The notes under the pieces are model-generated. The model made no database searches, was not told the DNA's origin, and saw nothing but the letters and a program-made list of their open reading frames with translations. A stretch of 64,000 bases of DNA. Origin: Gemmatimonas groenlandica. GTDB taxonomy: Bacteria > Gemmatimonadota > Gemmatimonadetes > Gemmatimonadales > Gemmatimonadaceae. Both the position numbers and the translations under genes were made by a program. The DNA lies in NCBI RefSeq assembly GCF_013004105.1, contig NZ_CP053085.1, forward strand, positions 2,480,001 to 2,544,000. The letters are read 5' to 3'. Positions 27,829-36,280 of the stretch are shown here, piece by piece (position 1 is the first letter of the stretch; each line of letters starts with the position of its first letter).

Positions 27829-28527
27829 TTACCGGTACGGCGTGGTGTCGATGGTGACGCCAGGTCCCATGGAGCTCGAGATCGCGACGTTCCGAATGTA
27901 CACGCCCTTCGCCGCGGACGGCTTCGAGCGAACGATGGTATCCATCAGCGCGGCGAGGTTGGTCGCGAGCTGCTCCGGTCCGAACGAGACCTTGCCGATC
28001 GGGGCGTGCACATTGCCACCCTTGTCGACGCGGAATTCGATCTTACCGCCCTTCGATTCCTTGACGGCCTTCGCCACGTCGAACGTGACGGTGCCCGCCT
28101 TCGGATTCGGCATCAGGCCGCGAGGACCAAGGACGCGGCCGAGCTGGCCGAGCTGTCCCATCTGGTCCGGCGTGGCGATCAGCACGTCGAAGTCCAACCA
28201 GCCTTCCTTGATCTTGGCGAGGTATTCGGTGCCGACGTAATCGGCGCCCGCGTCCTGCGCTTCCTGCACCTTGGCACCAGCCGCGATGACGAGGACACGC
28301 ATCGTCTTACCCGTTCCTTCGGGCAGCACGACGGTGCCACGCACCACCTGATCGGCATGGCGGGGATCGACGCCAAGACGGATCGCGACTTCAACCGTCT
28401 CGTCGAACTTCGCGAAGCTCATCTGCTTCACGAGGTCGATCGCCTTGCTGGCCTCATAGGGCTTTCCGAGTTCGCGGCGCTCGCTCGCGCTGCGGTACTT
28501 CTTCCCGTTCTGTGCCATGAGACTCAA
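27829..28527 (-). CDS. rplA: 50S ribosomal protein L1
   Basis: L1 forms the mobile stalk that helps release E-site tRNA. The 232-residue protein carries the family signature: [20 protein letters not shown] followed by [14 protein letters not shown] (about residues 115-148). Its start overlaps the rplK stop by 4 nt. Confidence 0.98.
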   Translation of the reverse strand: MSLMAQNGKKYRSASERRELGKPYEASKAIDLVKQMSFAKFDETVEVAIRLGVDPRHADQVVRGTVVLPEGTGKTMRVLVIAAGAKVQEAQDAGADYVGTEYLAKIKEGWLDFDVLIATPDQMGQLGQLGRVLGPRGLMPNPKAGTVTFDVAKAVKESKGGKIEFRVDKGGNVHAPIGKVSFGPEQLATNLAALMDTIVRSKPSAAKGVYIRNVAISSSMGPGVTIDTTPYR

Positions 28528-28946
28528 TCCTTGACCACAATGCCCATGGAGCGCGCGGCACCCGCCATCATGGCGATTGCGCTCTCCATCGAATCGCAGT
28601 TCAGATCCGGCATCTTCACGGTGGCGAGCTTTTCGAGCTGCGCCTTCGTGATCGTACCGACCTTCACCTTATTCGGCTGACCCGAGCCCTTTGCAACGCC
28701 GAGCTCCTTCTTGATGAGTTCCGCCGCCGGCGGAGTCTTCAAAATGAAGGTGAACGACTTGTCGCCGTAGATCGTGACCTCGACCGGGATGATCATATCA
28801 CCGCCCTGCGTCCGAGCATTAAACTCTTTGCAGAAGCCCATGATGTTGATACCCTGCGGACCGAGGGCCGTACCTACTGGGGGCGCCGGGTTCGCCTTGC
28901 CTGCAGGAATCTGCAGCTTGACGAATCCAGTGACCTTCTTGGCCAT
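28524..28946 (-). CDS. rplK: 50S ribosomal protein L11
   Basis: L11 is part of the GTPase-associated centre and the site of thiostrepton action. The 140-residue protein starts [20 protein letters not shown] and has [22 protein letters not shown], with the thiostrepton-contacting prolines intact. It follows nusG after 100 nt and overlaps rplA. Confidence 0.98.
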   Translation of the reverse strand: MAKKVTGFVKLQIPAGKANPAPPVGTALGPQGINIMGFCKEFNARTQGGDMIIPVEVTIYGDKSFTFILKTPPAAELIKKELGVAKGSGQPNKVKVGTITKAQLEKLATVKMPDLNCDSMESAIAMMAGAARSMGIVVKD

Positions 28947-29046
28947 GCGTCTTCCTCATCGCAAGTTCCGCGGCCGGACCATCCGGCGCTGCGGTCGTGC
29001 TACCACGGTGTTTTGCGTCGAGTGGTGGCGACGTCCGGCGAAGAAC

Positions 29047-29604
29047 TCAGTACCCGCGTAACTGCAGGTAGTCGAGCTCCACACTGGTCGGCCGGCCGAA
29101 CAGGCTGACCGATACCCTGACCTTGCCCTTGTCGGACAGGATCTCTTCGACGGTCCCGTTGAAGTCGGCGAACGGACCTTCCGTGATCGCCACCGCCTGA
29201 CCGATGAGGAACGGAATCTCCTCACGTGTCGGCGCTTCCTCGGTCGGATCCGCCTGCCCCAGCAAACGACGGACTTCGTCGTCACGCAGCGGCGTCGGCT
29301 CCTTTTCCTTCCCAACAAACTTGATCACGCCCTGAATGGCGTTGACCTCGTGCAAGGTGTCCTGGCTGGCGACCATCTCCACGAGCACGTAGCCCGGGAA
29401 GATCTTCCGCTCGACCGTTACCTTCTTGCCGTTCTTGATTTCCACGACTTCCTGTGTGGGCACGAGCGCCTGACGAATCAGGCGATCTTCGGGCGTAGCC
29501 GGATCCATGTCGATCTTTCGCTGGATCAAGCGCTGCACCTTGTTCTCGTGGCCAGACGTGGTCTGGACCGTGTACCACCGGTGCTCGAGCATCGACAAGG
29601 ACAT
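29047..29604 (-). CDS. nusG: Transcription termination/antitermination factor NusG
   Basis: NusG bridges RNA polymerase with Rho or the ribosome. The ATG at 29604 gives 185 residues (MSLSMLEHRWYTVQTTSGHE); ATG 29592 is an equally plausible start, 4 codons in. The NGN domain includes KIFPGYVLVEM and the C-terminal KOW domain has EGPFADFNGTVEEI and VSLFGRPTSVELDYLQL. It starts 8 nt after the secE stop. Confidence 0.97.
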   Translation of the reverse strand: MSLSMLEHRWYTVQTTSGHENKVQRLIQRKIDMDPATPEDRLIRQALVPTQEVVEIKNGKKVTVERKIFPGYVLVEMVASQDTLHEVNAIQGVIKFVGKEKEPTPLRDDEVRRLLGQADPTEEAPTREEIPFLIGQAVAITEGPFADFNGTVEEILSDKGKVRVSVSLFGRPTSVELDYLQLRGY

Positions 29605-29612
29605 ATGCGGGG

Positions 29613-29846
29613 TCAGCGGCCGAGCAACATCGCGGGCAGGCGCACGAGCAGCGCCTGCAACGCAACATCGACCAGGGCGATCACCGCACCAAGGAGCAGC
29701 ACGAAGATGATGATCTGGATCGTCGCCTGCTGGAGCTGCGGGCGATCGGGCCACGTCACCTTCTTCATCTCGGCGATCACGTCATGATAGAACGTGACCA
29801 ACCGCGTGCCGAGTCCCGGACGGGAAACCTCGACGGGAGCCGTCAT
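29613..29846 (-). CDS. secE: Preprotein translocase subunit SecE
   Basis: SecE stabilises SecY in the membrane. This is the short single-TM form (77 residues): an amphipathic segment FYHDVIAEMKKVTWPDRPQL followed by one TM helix (about residues 43-68, IQIIIFVLLLGAVIALVDVA). It starts 2 nt after the rpmG stop and precedes nusG, the standard order. Confidence 0.97.
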   Translation of the reverse strand: MTAPVEVSRPGLGTRLVTFYHDVIAEMKKVTWPDRPQLQQATIQIIIFVLLLGAVIALVDVALQALLVRLPAMLLGR

Positions 29847-29848
29847 CT

Positions 29849-30001
29849 CTACTTCGTTTCCTTATGCGTTTTGTGCCCGTTGCAGCGCGGGCAATACTTC
29901 TTCCACTCCACCCGCTCGGGGTGAAGACGCTTGTTCTTCATCACGAAGTAGTTGCGGTTTTTGCACTCGGTGCAACCGAGAATGATCTTTTCGCGCGCCA
30001 T
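29849..30001 (-). CDS. rpmG: 50S ribosomal protein L33
   Basis: This 50-residue protein reads [20 protein letters not shown] at its N-terminus and ends [15 protein letters not shown]. Two CxxC pairs (residues ~10/13 and ~37/40) make it the zinc-binding (C+) form of L33. It is first in the rpmG-secE-nusG-rplKAJL-rpoBC series and ends 2 nt before secE. No tRNA-Trp is found in front of it, unlike in many bacteria. Confidence 0.95.
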   Translation of the reverse strand: MAREKIILGCTECKNRNYFVMKNKRLHPERVEWKKYCPRCNGHKTHKETK

Positions 30002-30126
30002 GTTCCGGCTCCGTGCTACAGCACACAGACGTCTTCTGCACCGGGTGCGCCGCCTGCATTCGCTGGGCGCGCTTAGCCATTTTCAGGCTCCCCGATGGAT
30101 CTCCCCCCGAATGGGGTGAGCCTTGC

Positions 30127-30155
30127 AACGTAGTGTGACCCGGACGCGCTCGCAA
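30127..30155 (-). promoter_or_regulatory. Putative promoter for the rpmG-to-rpoC unit
   Basis: On the minus strand TTGCGA (30150-30155) and TACGTT (30127-30132) are 17 bp apart, about 125 nt upstream of rpmG. Both hexamers are only moderate matches, so this is tentative. It lies just beyond the hairpin that probably ends the amidohydrolase transcript. Confidence 0.3.
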
Positions 30156-30172
30156 GTCGCGTGCTGAGAGCA

Positions 30173-30200
30173 GGTTGCACCGACGCCTCGAATTGCAACC
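30173..30200 (-). terminator. Hairpin after the amidohydrolase gene
   Basis: A perfect 7-bp inverted repeat (GGTTGCA/TGCAACC) with a 14-nt loop, 28 nt downstream of the amidohydrolase stop. No strong T tract follows, so it may be a weak or Rho-assisted terminator. Confidence 0.35.
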
Positions 30201-30228
30201 CGAATAAACCACGAAACCAGAGCGGCGG

Positions 30229-31551
30229 TCAGCGCTTGTCGACGACGACCCGGCCGTCCTTCATGACCCACCGCACGCCGTTCAGGATCACATTGATGCT
30301 GCGCAGCGGGTCGCCCTCTACCGCCACGATGTCGGCGTAGAAGCCCGGTGCGATGCGTCCGAGCTTGGTGGGCTGCCCCAGCAGCAGCGCACCATTCGTG
30401 GTCGCGGTGGCCAGCGCCTGAGCCGGCGTCATGCCAGCCTTCACGAACCACCCGAGTTCGCGGGTGTTCTCGCCGAACATCCAGTACACGGCGTCCGATC
30501 CCATGGCGAATCGCACGCCGGCTCGGTGCGCCCGACGGGCCGTTTCGAGATTGAGCAGGCGGAAGGAATCGAGACCGGCCACCTGTTCGCGCGAGTAGCC
30601 CAACAGTGCGGCATTCTCGGCGTAGAAGCGATTGTGATCGATGGTTGGCACGTACATGGTGCCGCGTTTCGCCCACTCGGCCAGCGTCGCATCATCGAAT
30701 CCAGCCGGATGCTCGACCGATTCGGCGCCGGCACGTAGCGCGGCACGGCCGCCAGAATCACCGTAGGAATGGATCGCGATCGGGCGCTTGAGGCGGTGCG
30801 CCGTTTCGGCGGCGACGCGCATCTCCACATCGGTAAACGTCTGCACGCCAGTGACGTTGGCATAGGTGCCGGTGGATCCGTACATCTTGATCCAATCGGC
30901 ACCGGCGTCGACCTGCGCCTGAATTGCTTCTTTGATCTCCAGTGTATCGCGCACACGGCCGCGTGACGCGAGCGACGGCTGACCCGCCACCGCCGGCGTG
31001 GTGACTGGAGTGGTGACTGGCGTGGTGACGTTGGAGAGACCGTAGCCGGCCACGAACATGCGCGGCCCGATCATCGCGCCGCTGTTCACGGCGTCGCGGA
31101 TGCCGATGTCCGCGTAGTTGCTGGCCCCGAGATCGCGCACGGTCGTCACGCCCGTTTCCAAGGTGCGCCGCAAATTGGTGGCGGCCGCGGCAATGACGGA
31201 GTCTCGCGAGCGCGCGCTGTTCACCAACGGGTTGGCCTTGTCGCGCACGAATGTCATGTGCGTGTGCACATCGATGAGGCCGGGAATTGCCGTGTAGCGC
31301 CGCAGATCGATGATCGTCGCGCCCTTCGGAATCATGGCGGTGCCGGTACCGACACGCAGCACCGTATCGGCGTGCACGAGAATCGTGACGTTCTTCGTGG
31401 TGCGCCCGGATGGATCGGCCATCGCGCCGAAGCGCAGGGCGGTGACCGGTGACTGCGCGCGAGCCAACGTGGGCGTGGCGACGAAGGTCGCGCACAGCGT
31501 GGCCGCGCGTATCGCGCCGACGATGCGGCGAGGCATAGTCACGTTCATCAC
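30229..31551 (-). CDS. Exported metal-dependent amidohydrolase (imidazolonepropionase-like)
   Basis: This 440-residue secreted hydrolase has a signal peptide to about residue 33 (ATPTLARAQ). The amidohydrolase metal ligands are in order: HTH in LIDVHTHM (about 96-98), the lysine in DWIKMYGS (~222), His in AIHSYGDSGG, His in SVEHPAGF and Asp in FAMGSDAVY. A TTPVTTPVTTP repeat lies between the first two sites and is encoded by a short DNA repeat. The substrate is not predictable; relatives include peptidases and imidazolonepropionases. Its start overlaps the stop of the CsoR-like gene by 4 nt, an unusual partner for such a repressor. Confidence 0.88.
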   Translation of the reverse strand: MMNVTMPRRIVGAIRAATLCATFVATPTLARAQSPVTALRFGAMADPSGRTTKNVTILVHADTVLRVGTGTAMIPKGATIIDLRRYTAIPGLIDVHTHMTFVRDKANPLVNSARSRDSVIAAAATNLRRTLETGVTTVRDLGASNYADIGIRDAVNSGAMIGPRMFVAGYGLSNVTTPVTTPVTTPAVAGQPSLASRGRVRDTLEIKEAIQAQVDAGADWIKMYGSTGTYANVTGVQTFTDVEMRVAAETAHRLKRPIAIHSYGDSGGRAALRAGAESVEHPAGFDDATLAEWAKRGTMYVPTIDHNRFYAENAALLGYSREQVAGLDSFRLLNLETARRAHRAGVRFAMGSDAVYWMFGENTRELGWFVKAGMTPAQALATATTNGALLLGQPTKLGRIAPGFYADIVAVEGDPLRSINVILNGVRWVMKDGRVVVDKR

Positions 31552-31955
31552 CGGCTGTGCTTGTACATCATGTCCACCAGCTCGTCGTACATGGCGTCGC
31601 GCTCGGCGCCACCGGCGGCGATGGCCGACGCGGCGCAGTGCTTGAGGTGATTGCGCATGAGCTCACGCCCGACGGCGCGTAGTGCTTCATGCGCGGACGA
31701 GATCTGCGTCAGGATATCGGCGCAGTAGCGATCGTCCTCGACCATCTTCTGCAATCCGCGGATCTGTCCTTCAATGCGCCGCAATCGCTTGAGATTGCGG
31801 GTTTTGGTGTCGGGGTCGACGGCGACGGCCTTGCGGCCGGTTTCGTCGTGCGTGCCACAGCCGCAGCCGGGCGCGGCCAACGCATCGTGCGGCGCCCTCT
31901 CGTCGGGCGGCTCGAACGCCGGCTGATTGGCGGTCGGACTCGATGTAGCGGTCAT
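31548..31955 (-). CDS. CsoR/RcnR-family metal-sensing repressor
   Basis: This is a 135-residue DUF156 repressor. The all-helical core begins LKRLRRIEGQIRGLQKMV. The metal-ligand positions are Cys in RYCADIL, then His and Cys in NHLKHCAA, matching the Cys-His-Cys Cu(I) set of CsoR. A ~45-residue N-terminal extension contains GCGCGTHDE, an additional potential metal-binding cluster not usual in the family. It overlaps the amidohydrolase gene and probably represses its own promoter, where a G-tract operator lies between the -35 and -10 (32002-32034). I expect copper, but the sequence alone does not settle the metal. Confidence 0.87.
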   Translation of the reverse strand: MTATSSPTANQPAFEPPDERAPHDALAAPGCGCGTHDETGRKAVAVDPDTKTRNLKRLRRIEGQIRGLQKMVEDDRYCADILTQISSAHEALRAVGRELMRNHLKHCAASAIAAGGAERDAMYDELVDMMYKHSR

Positions 31956-32001
31956 CCGTATGGTTCCGGAAATACGTGGACCGGCGCGAGGGCGCCGTAC
32001 A

Positions 32002-32034
32002 TTTATATTGAGATACCCCGGACCCCTATGTCAA
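32002..32034 (-). promoter_or_regulatory. Promoter with CsoR-type G-tract operator
   Basis: On the minus strand a perfect TTGACA (32029-32034) is followed directly by ATAGGGGTCCGGGGTAT (32013-32029), then an AT-rich stretch containing TATAAA (32002-32007). Tandem G tracts flanked by AT are typical of CsoR-family operators, and this one occupies the promoter spacer. The -35 to TATAAA spacing is 21 bp; a poorer hexamer fits 17 bp. Autoregulation of the csoR-like/amidohydrolase pair is inferred. Confidence 0.5.
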
Positions 32035-32183
32035 TGCATGAGTCGTGAAGCGATGCGGCTGCGAGCCGGCCGCAGCCTCCATGACCCTTTGCTGGTTGAG
32101 ATTCGCTGTCGGCGGCGCAATCTTTTGGTCAACGCGTAGCACAGCGGGCATCCGCGACGTCGGGCTCAATCCTCCGAGCATCA

Positions 32184-33833
32184 ATGAACGATCAAGAGAT
32201 CGCATTTGCCCAACTCACGCCAAGCCAAATCACGGCGCTGCGTGCTTGGGGGACCGAACGCCCCACCGTCGCCGGCGATGTATTGTTTGCCGAAGGGGCC
32301 ACGCACTATCCGTTTTCGGTGGTGCTCGACGGGACGGTGGAGATTCTGAGCGGGTATCCCGACCGGATCCAGATGGTCACGGTGCATCAACCCGGTGAGT
32401 TCGTTGGTGATGCGGATCTGCTGACGGGGCGGGCCAGTCTGGTGACCGCGCGCGTGGGGGCCAGCGGTCGCATTCTGGAAATTGCGCCGGACAACTTCCG
32501 CCGCGTGATTGCCGAACTGCCTGACGTCAGCGAGACGCTGCTCAGCGCATTCCTCATGCGGCGGGCGATTCTGGTGGGTGAGGGTTACTCCGGTATCAAG
32601 ATTGTCGGGTCGCGTTTCTCCCCGGCCGCCCATGCGCTCCGCGAGTTTTCGATGCGTAACTCCATTCCGTTCACGTGGCTGGACGTGGAGTCCGACACTC
32701 AGGCGGAGGTGTTGTTGCGGGAGCTCGGCGTGGCGCCGGCCGACACCCCGTTGGTGATCGGACGAGGCGGTCAGTTCAAGCGAAACCCAAGCGTGGCCGA
32801 ATTCGCACGCTACATGGGGCTCGACGGTGGGCTCGCCACCGATACGGTGCACGACCTCGTCGTAGTGGGCGCCGGTCCTGCCGGATTGGGCACAGCCGTG
32901 TACGGCGCGTCCGAAGGGCTCTCAACGCTGCTCCTGGACGAGATTGCGCCGGGCGGACAGGCGGCGACCAGCTCCAAAATTGAGAATTACCTTGGCTTCG
33001 CCACTGGCATTTCTGGCGCCGACCTCGCCCGGCAGGCGCTGCTGCAAGCGCAGAAGTTTGGTGCGCAGCTGGGTGTACCGCAGACGGCGGTCAGTTTGAA
33101 ACTGGACGGCGGACAACAGTGTGTGTTGTTGAGCGATGGATCACTTATTCGTGCACGAACGGTGGTGGTGGCTACCGGCGTGGAGTACCGACGATTGGAG
33201 ATCGCGCGTCTGCAGGAGTTCGAAGGCGCCGGTGTGTACTACGCGGCCGGCGAAATGGAGGCGAGGCTGTGCGGCGGCGATGAAGTCATCGTGGTGGGCG
33301 GCGGAAATTCCGCGGGACAGGCGGCCGTGTTCCTTGCGCGCCACGCGCGACGCGTGCACATCGTGATCCGCGGTGATGACCTCGGCAAAAGTATGTCGCG
33401 ATATCTCGTGGAGCGGCTCGCCAGACTGGAAAACGTCACCGTGCATCCGTTCACCGAAATCGACGCGCTCGAGGGTACTGACCGACTCGCCGGCGTGACC
33501 ATGCGCCGGCTCTCCGGTCAGCGGACCCACATCGCCGCCCGCGCGCTGTTCATCTTTATCGGCGCGGTGCCGCATACAGCCTGGCTCACCGACTGTGTGG
33601 AGCTCGATCGCGCCGGGTTTGTCGTGACCGGCCCGGCGCTTTCCGCCTCCTCGCTGGATACGGACGCCTGGCGCCGCGTGCGTCGCGCGCCGCACTTTTT
33701 GGAAACGAGCATTCCCGGCGTCTTCGCGGTGGGTGACGTGCGCAGTGGCTCCGTGAAACGTGTCGCCTCAGCCGTCGGTGAAGGCGCGATGGCTGTCTCA
33801 TTTGTCCACGCGCATCTGGGTCCTCTGCGGTGA
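32184..33833 (+). CDS. Cyclic-nucleotide-domain/TrxB-like FAD oxidoreductase without CxxC
   Basis: The 549-residue protein fuses two modules. Residues ~1-135 form a cNMP-binding beta-roll (GDVLFAEGATHYPFSVVLDG, PGEFVGDADLLTG). After a linker resembling a thioredoxin-like half-domain, residues ~230-549 form a thioredoxin-reductase-type flavoprotein: FAD-binding VVVGAGPAGLGTA, APGGQAATSSKIENYLGF, NADPH-binding VVGGGNSAGQAA, and FAVGDVRSG near the C-terminus. Where TrxB has its CATC dithiol, this protein reads VYYAAGEMEARLC, so the classical disulfide exchange is impossible. Electrons would go elsewhere, perhaps to a partner. The UBP zinc-finger gene follows after 28 nt. Confidence 0.88.
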   Translation: MNDQEIAFAQLTPSQITALRAWGTERPTVAGDVLFAEGATHYPFSVVLDGTVEILSGYPDRIQMVTVHQPGEFVGDADLLTGRASLVTARVGASGRILEIAPDNFRRVIAELPDVSETLLSAFLMRRAILVGEGYSGIKIVGSRFSPAAHALREFSMRNSIPFTWLDVESDTQAEVLLRELGVAPADTPLVIGRGGQFKRNPSVAEFARYMGLDGGLATDTVHDLVVVGAGPAGLGTAVYGASEGLSTLLLDEIAPGGQAATSSKIENYLGFATGISGADLARQALLQAQKFGAQLGVPQTAVSLKLDGGQQCVLLSDGSLIRARTVVVATGVEYRRLEIARLQEFEGAGVYYAAGEMEARLCGGDEVIVVGGGNSAGQAAVFLARHARRVHIVIRGDDLGKSMSRYLVERLARLENVTVHPFTEIDALEGTDRLAGVTMRRLSGQRTHIAARALFIFIGAVPHTAWLTDCVELDRAGFVVTGPALSASSLDTDAWRRVRRAPHFLETSIPGVFAVGDVRSGSVKRVASAVGEGAMAVSFVHAHLGPLR

Positions 33834-33861
33834 CTCGGATGCGGCTTCCCTGGAGTACCAC

Positions 33862-34146
33862 ATGACGCGTTCCACGTGCACACATCTTGGTCAGCTGCAG
33901 CCGGTGTCCCCCGGTACGCCCAACGGATGCGCCGAGTGCTTGGCGACTGGTGGCCGTTGGGTGCACTTGCGGATGTGTTTGCTGTGTGGGCACGTGGGGT
34001 GCTGTGATCAGTCTCCAGGACAACACGCCACCAAGCATTTTCACGAGACGTCGCACGCGGTCATGCGGAGCTTTGAGCGCGGCGAAGACTGGGGGTGGTG
34101 TTACGTCGACGAGTTATTCATCGAACCGGCGCCGCGCCCGCACTGA
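33862..34146 (+). CDS. UBP-type zinc-finger protein
   Basis: This 94-residue protein starts at ATG 33862, preceded by GGAG. It consists almost entirely of a ZnF-UBP domain: STCTHL, GCAECLATG, HLRMCLLCGHVGCCDQS, then HATKHFHETSHAVM, with the Cys/His ligands in the usual order. In eukaryotes this fold binds the ubiquitin C-terminus. Bacterial stand-alone copies are known next to cNMP/TrxB-like flavoproteins, as here, but their role is not established. It is likely co-transcribed with the flavoprotein upstream. Confidence 0.88.
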   Translation: MTRSTCTHLGQLQPVSPGTPNGCAECLATGGRWVHLRMCLLCGHVGCCDQSPGQHATKHFHETSHAVMRSFERGEDWGWCYVDELFIEPAPRPH

Positions 34147-34195
34147 GGCTACCGCAACTCGCAGTTTCCTTCTATCCCACGCCCCAACCTTTGCC

Positions 34196-35695
34196 ATGAG
34201 CTCGCCGCCTTCCGCTTCCCGGACCGCCGCGCTCACGTGGGCGCTCGACTCGAGTCCGAACCAAGTGTACGCCGCTGGCGCCGACGGCCGCATCACCTAC
34301 GTCAATGCCGCAGGCCGCGCGCGCTGGGGCGAAGCGGCCACGGTGGGCGCGTCGGCCGCCGGGCTCTTCGCTGGTGAGACGAGGGGGCACCTCGTCTCCC
34401 TTTCGGCGCAGGTCCTCGCCATTGGAGAGGCCGCCACCTTTGACTCCGGTGAGCACGGTGTAAGCGGCGTGCGGGCGTGGGAGACCTACACGGTTTCGCC
34501 GCTGCGAGAAGGCGACACCATCATCGGCTATCTCTGCATCGGCACTGACATCACGGCGCTCAAGCGCGCCGAGCTCCGCCTCCGGCGCAGCGAACAGCTG
34601 ATGGTCGATACCCAAGGCGTCGCGCACCTAGGCACGTGGGAATGGGACATCAGCGAGCCGACCGCCGAGTGGTCGGACGAGCTCTATCAGATCTACGGGC
34701 TGACGCGCGCGCAGTACACCCCAAGCTACGACGCCTACCTCGCCATGGTGCACCCGGACGATCGGCAGCGGGTGATCGACGCGACCAACCGGGTCTTCCA
34801 CGAGCACGTGGCTTACTCGCACGACGAGCGGATCTTCCGCCCCGATGGATCGCTGCGGTATCTGCATACGTGGGCGCATCCCGTGCTCGACGACGACGGC
34901 GCCCTCACGCGCCTCGTCGGCGTCTGTCAGGACATCACGGACCGGAAGCTCGCCGAGGAGGAAGTGCGGCAGCTCAACGCCGCGCTCGAACTCCGCGTGG
35001 CCGAGCGCACCCGCACCATCGAAGCTTCATTGCGTGACGTCGAGGCCTTCAACGCCACCGTGAGCCACGACTTGCGCGCGCCCCTCTCAGTGATCTCGCT
35101 GAACTGCGCGGCCATCTCGAAGAGCGCGGGCGACGATCTGCCGCAGCCAGTCGTGGACAGCCTGGCCCGCATCCAGCGCTCGGTGTCGTACATGACCCAG
35201 CTCGTCAACGACTTGTTGGCGCTTGCGCAGGTGGGCAATGCGCCGCTCGAACGCGCCGAGATCGACCTGTCGCAGCTGTGCGAGGAAATCGTGGCGAACC
35301 TGCGTCTCGCGTCCCCGGAACGTCAGGTGAAGGTCGAGGTCGCGCCCGGACTACGCTGCAACGTTGATGTCAGCCTGATGCGCGCCGCCATGGAAAACCT
35401 GATCGGCAACGCGTGGAAATACTCGGCGCGGGCTGCGCACGCACGCATCAAGATCGGCACGATGGCCGTCGATGGCCGAGACGTCTTCTTCGTGCGCGAC
35501 AACGGCGCTGGCTTCGACATGACACAGGCGCATCGCCTCTTTGCGCCGTTCCAGCGGCTTCATGCGGCGCACGAGTTCGACGGGACAGGAGTGGGCCTCG
35601 CCGCCGTGCAACGCATCATCGAGCGCCACGGCGGCCACATCTGGGCCGAGGGCGCGACGGGGCACGGCGCCACGTTCTTCTTCACGATGACGTAG
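34196..35695 (+). CDS. Cytoplasmic PAS-PAS sensor histidine kinase
   Basis: This 499-residue kinase starts at ATG 34196; an open frame further upstream overlaps the zinc-finger gene and is not used. It has no TM helices. PAS1 spans about 14-125 and PAS2 with its PAC about 135-255 (RIFRPDGSLRYLHTWAHPVLD). A coiled coil follows, then HisKA with phospho-acceptor His291 in VSHDLRAPLS. The ATPase domain has ENLIGNAWKYSA, DNGAGFD and GTGVGLAAVQRI. It lies 49 nt downstream of the zinc-finger gene, so it may share a transcript. No response regulator is adjacent. Confidence 0.9.
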   Translation: MSSPPSASRTAALTWALDSSPNQVYAAGADGRITYVNAAGRARWGEAATVGASAAGLFAGETRGHLVSLSAQVLAIGEAATFDSGEHGVSGVRAWETYTVSPLREGDTIIGYLCIGTDITALKRAELRLRRSEQLMVDTQGVAHLGTWEWDISEPTAEWSDELYQIYGLTRAQYTPSYDAYLAMVHPDDRQRVIDATNRVFHEHVAYSHDERIFRPDGSLRYLHTWAHPVLDDDGALTRLVGVCQDITDRKLAEEEVRQLNAALELRVAERTRTIEASLRDVEAFNATVSHDLRAPLSVISLNCAAISKSAGDDLPQPVVDSLARIQRSVSYMTQLVNDLLALAQVGNAPLERAEIDLSQLCEEIVANLRLASPERQVKVEVAPGLRCNVDVSLMRAAMENLIGNAWKYSARAAHARIKIGTMAVDGRDVFFVRDNGAGFDMTQAHRLFAPFQRLHAAHEFDGTGVGLAAVQRIIERHGGHIWAEGATGHGATFFFTMT

Positions 35696-35803
35696 CGGCG
35701 CGGCCGGCGCAGCCTGATCCCGCGCTGATCCGACGATAGAGCGGCAGATTCGGGTCTCTGTTAGAGGCCACCAGAAGCAAATCGCCGTGAGCCCCGGGTA
35801 CTT

Positions 35804-35847
35804 CCAAAAACAATAACCCCATAAACCAGAACGGTTTACGGGGTTAT
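35804..35847 (-). terminator. Intrinsic terminator of tRNA-Thr
   Basis: On the minus strand ATAACCCC-GTAAACC pairs with GGTTTAT-GGGGTTAT (one internal mismatch pair) around a short loop, followed by TTGTTTTTGG. It begins 9 nt after the tRNA 3' end. Confidence 0.85.
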
Positions 35848-35855
35848 GTCTAGAG

Positions 35856-35928
35856 AGCTCACAACCGGGATCGAACCGGTGACCTCATCCTTACCAAGGA
35901 TGTGCTCTGCCGACTGAGCTATGTGAGC
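35856..35928 (-). tRNA. tRNA-Thr (anticodon GGT)
   Basis: The 73-nt cloverleaf is complete on the minus strand. It has acceptor GCTCACA/TGTGAGC, D arm GCTC-GAGC, and anticodon stem CATCC/GGATG around loop TTGGTAA (anticodon GGT at 35893-35895). The T arm is ACCGG-TTCGATC-CCGGT. The discriminator base is U; CCA is not encoded. Confidence 0.96.
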
Positions 35929-36280
35929 GGCAACGACTTAGCGACGTCCAACCGGCGAGTGGACGAGCATTGCACGAACAACCCTCTCCGGTATTGTTGC
36001 AACCTACTGCCCTGCTGCGGACGGATCAAGGCACGCACCGGCGGTCTCGGATATCTGGAACGTCGCCCGAGGAACCCATGTATCCAGCTCGACGTACCAA
36101 GCGAGCCTCCTCGCTCGGGCGAAGAATCGCGCCGCCGCTCATGGAAAGGGCCTCCAGAGCACCGCACCAGCAGATTTCCCCTACATTCCGGCGTCTGTCG
36201 AAATCGCGTCGCCTCGCCCGACATAGTCACGGGTGAGGCATCGGGCCGAACCCGCAGACTTTCTTACCACGGGGTTTCCA
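35929..36280. other. Gap between tRNA-Thr and the DGPF gene
   Basis: About 350 nt that must hold the tRNA promoter (minus strand) and the promoter of the DGPF-ECF pair (plus strand). I see no convincing coding region, repeat or well-spaced promoter pair. Confidence 0.5.

Noticed and set aside
29862-30212. A minus-strand frame containing [18 protein letters not shown] upstream of rpmG
   Set aside because: It runs into rpmG in another frame and shows no family-like sequence beyond the first residues. The L33 frame is clearly the real gene.
30002-30228. A tRNA-Trp gene ahead of rpmG
   Set aside because: Expected from gene order in many bacteria, but no cloverleaf can be drawn; only a 7-bp inverted repeat and a promoter-like pair are present.
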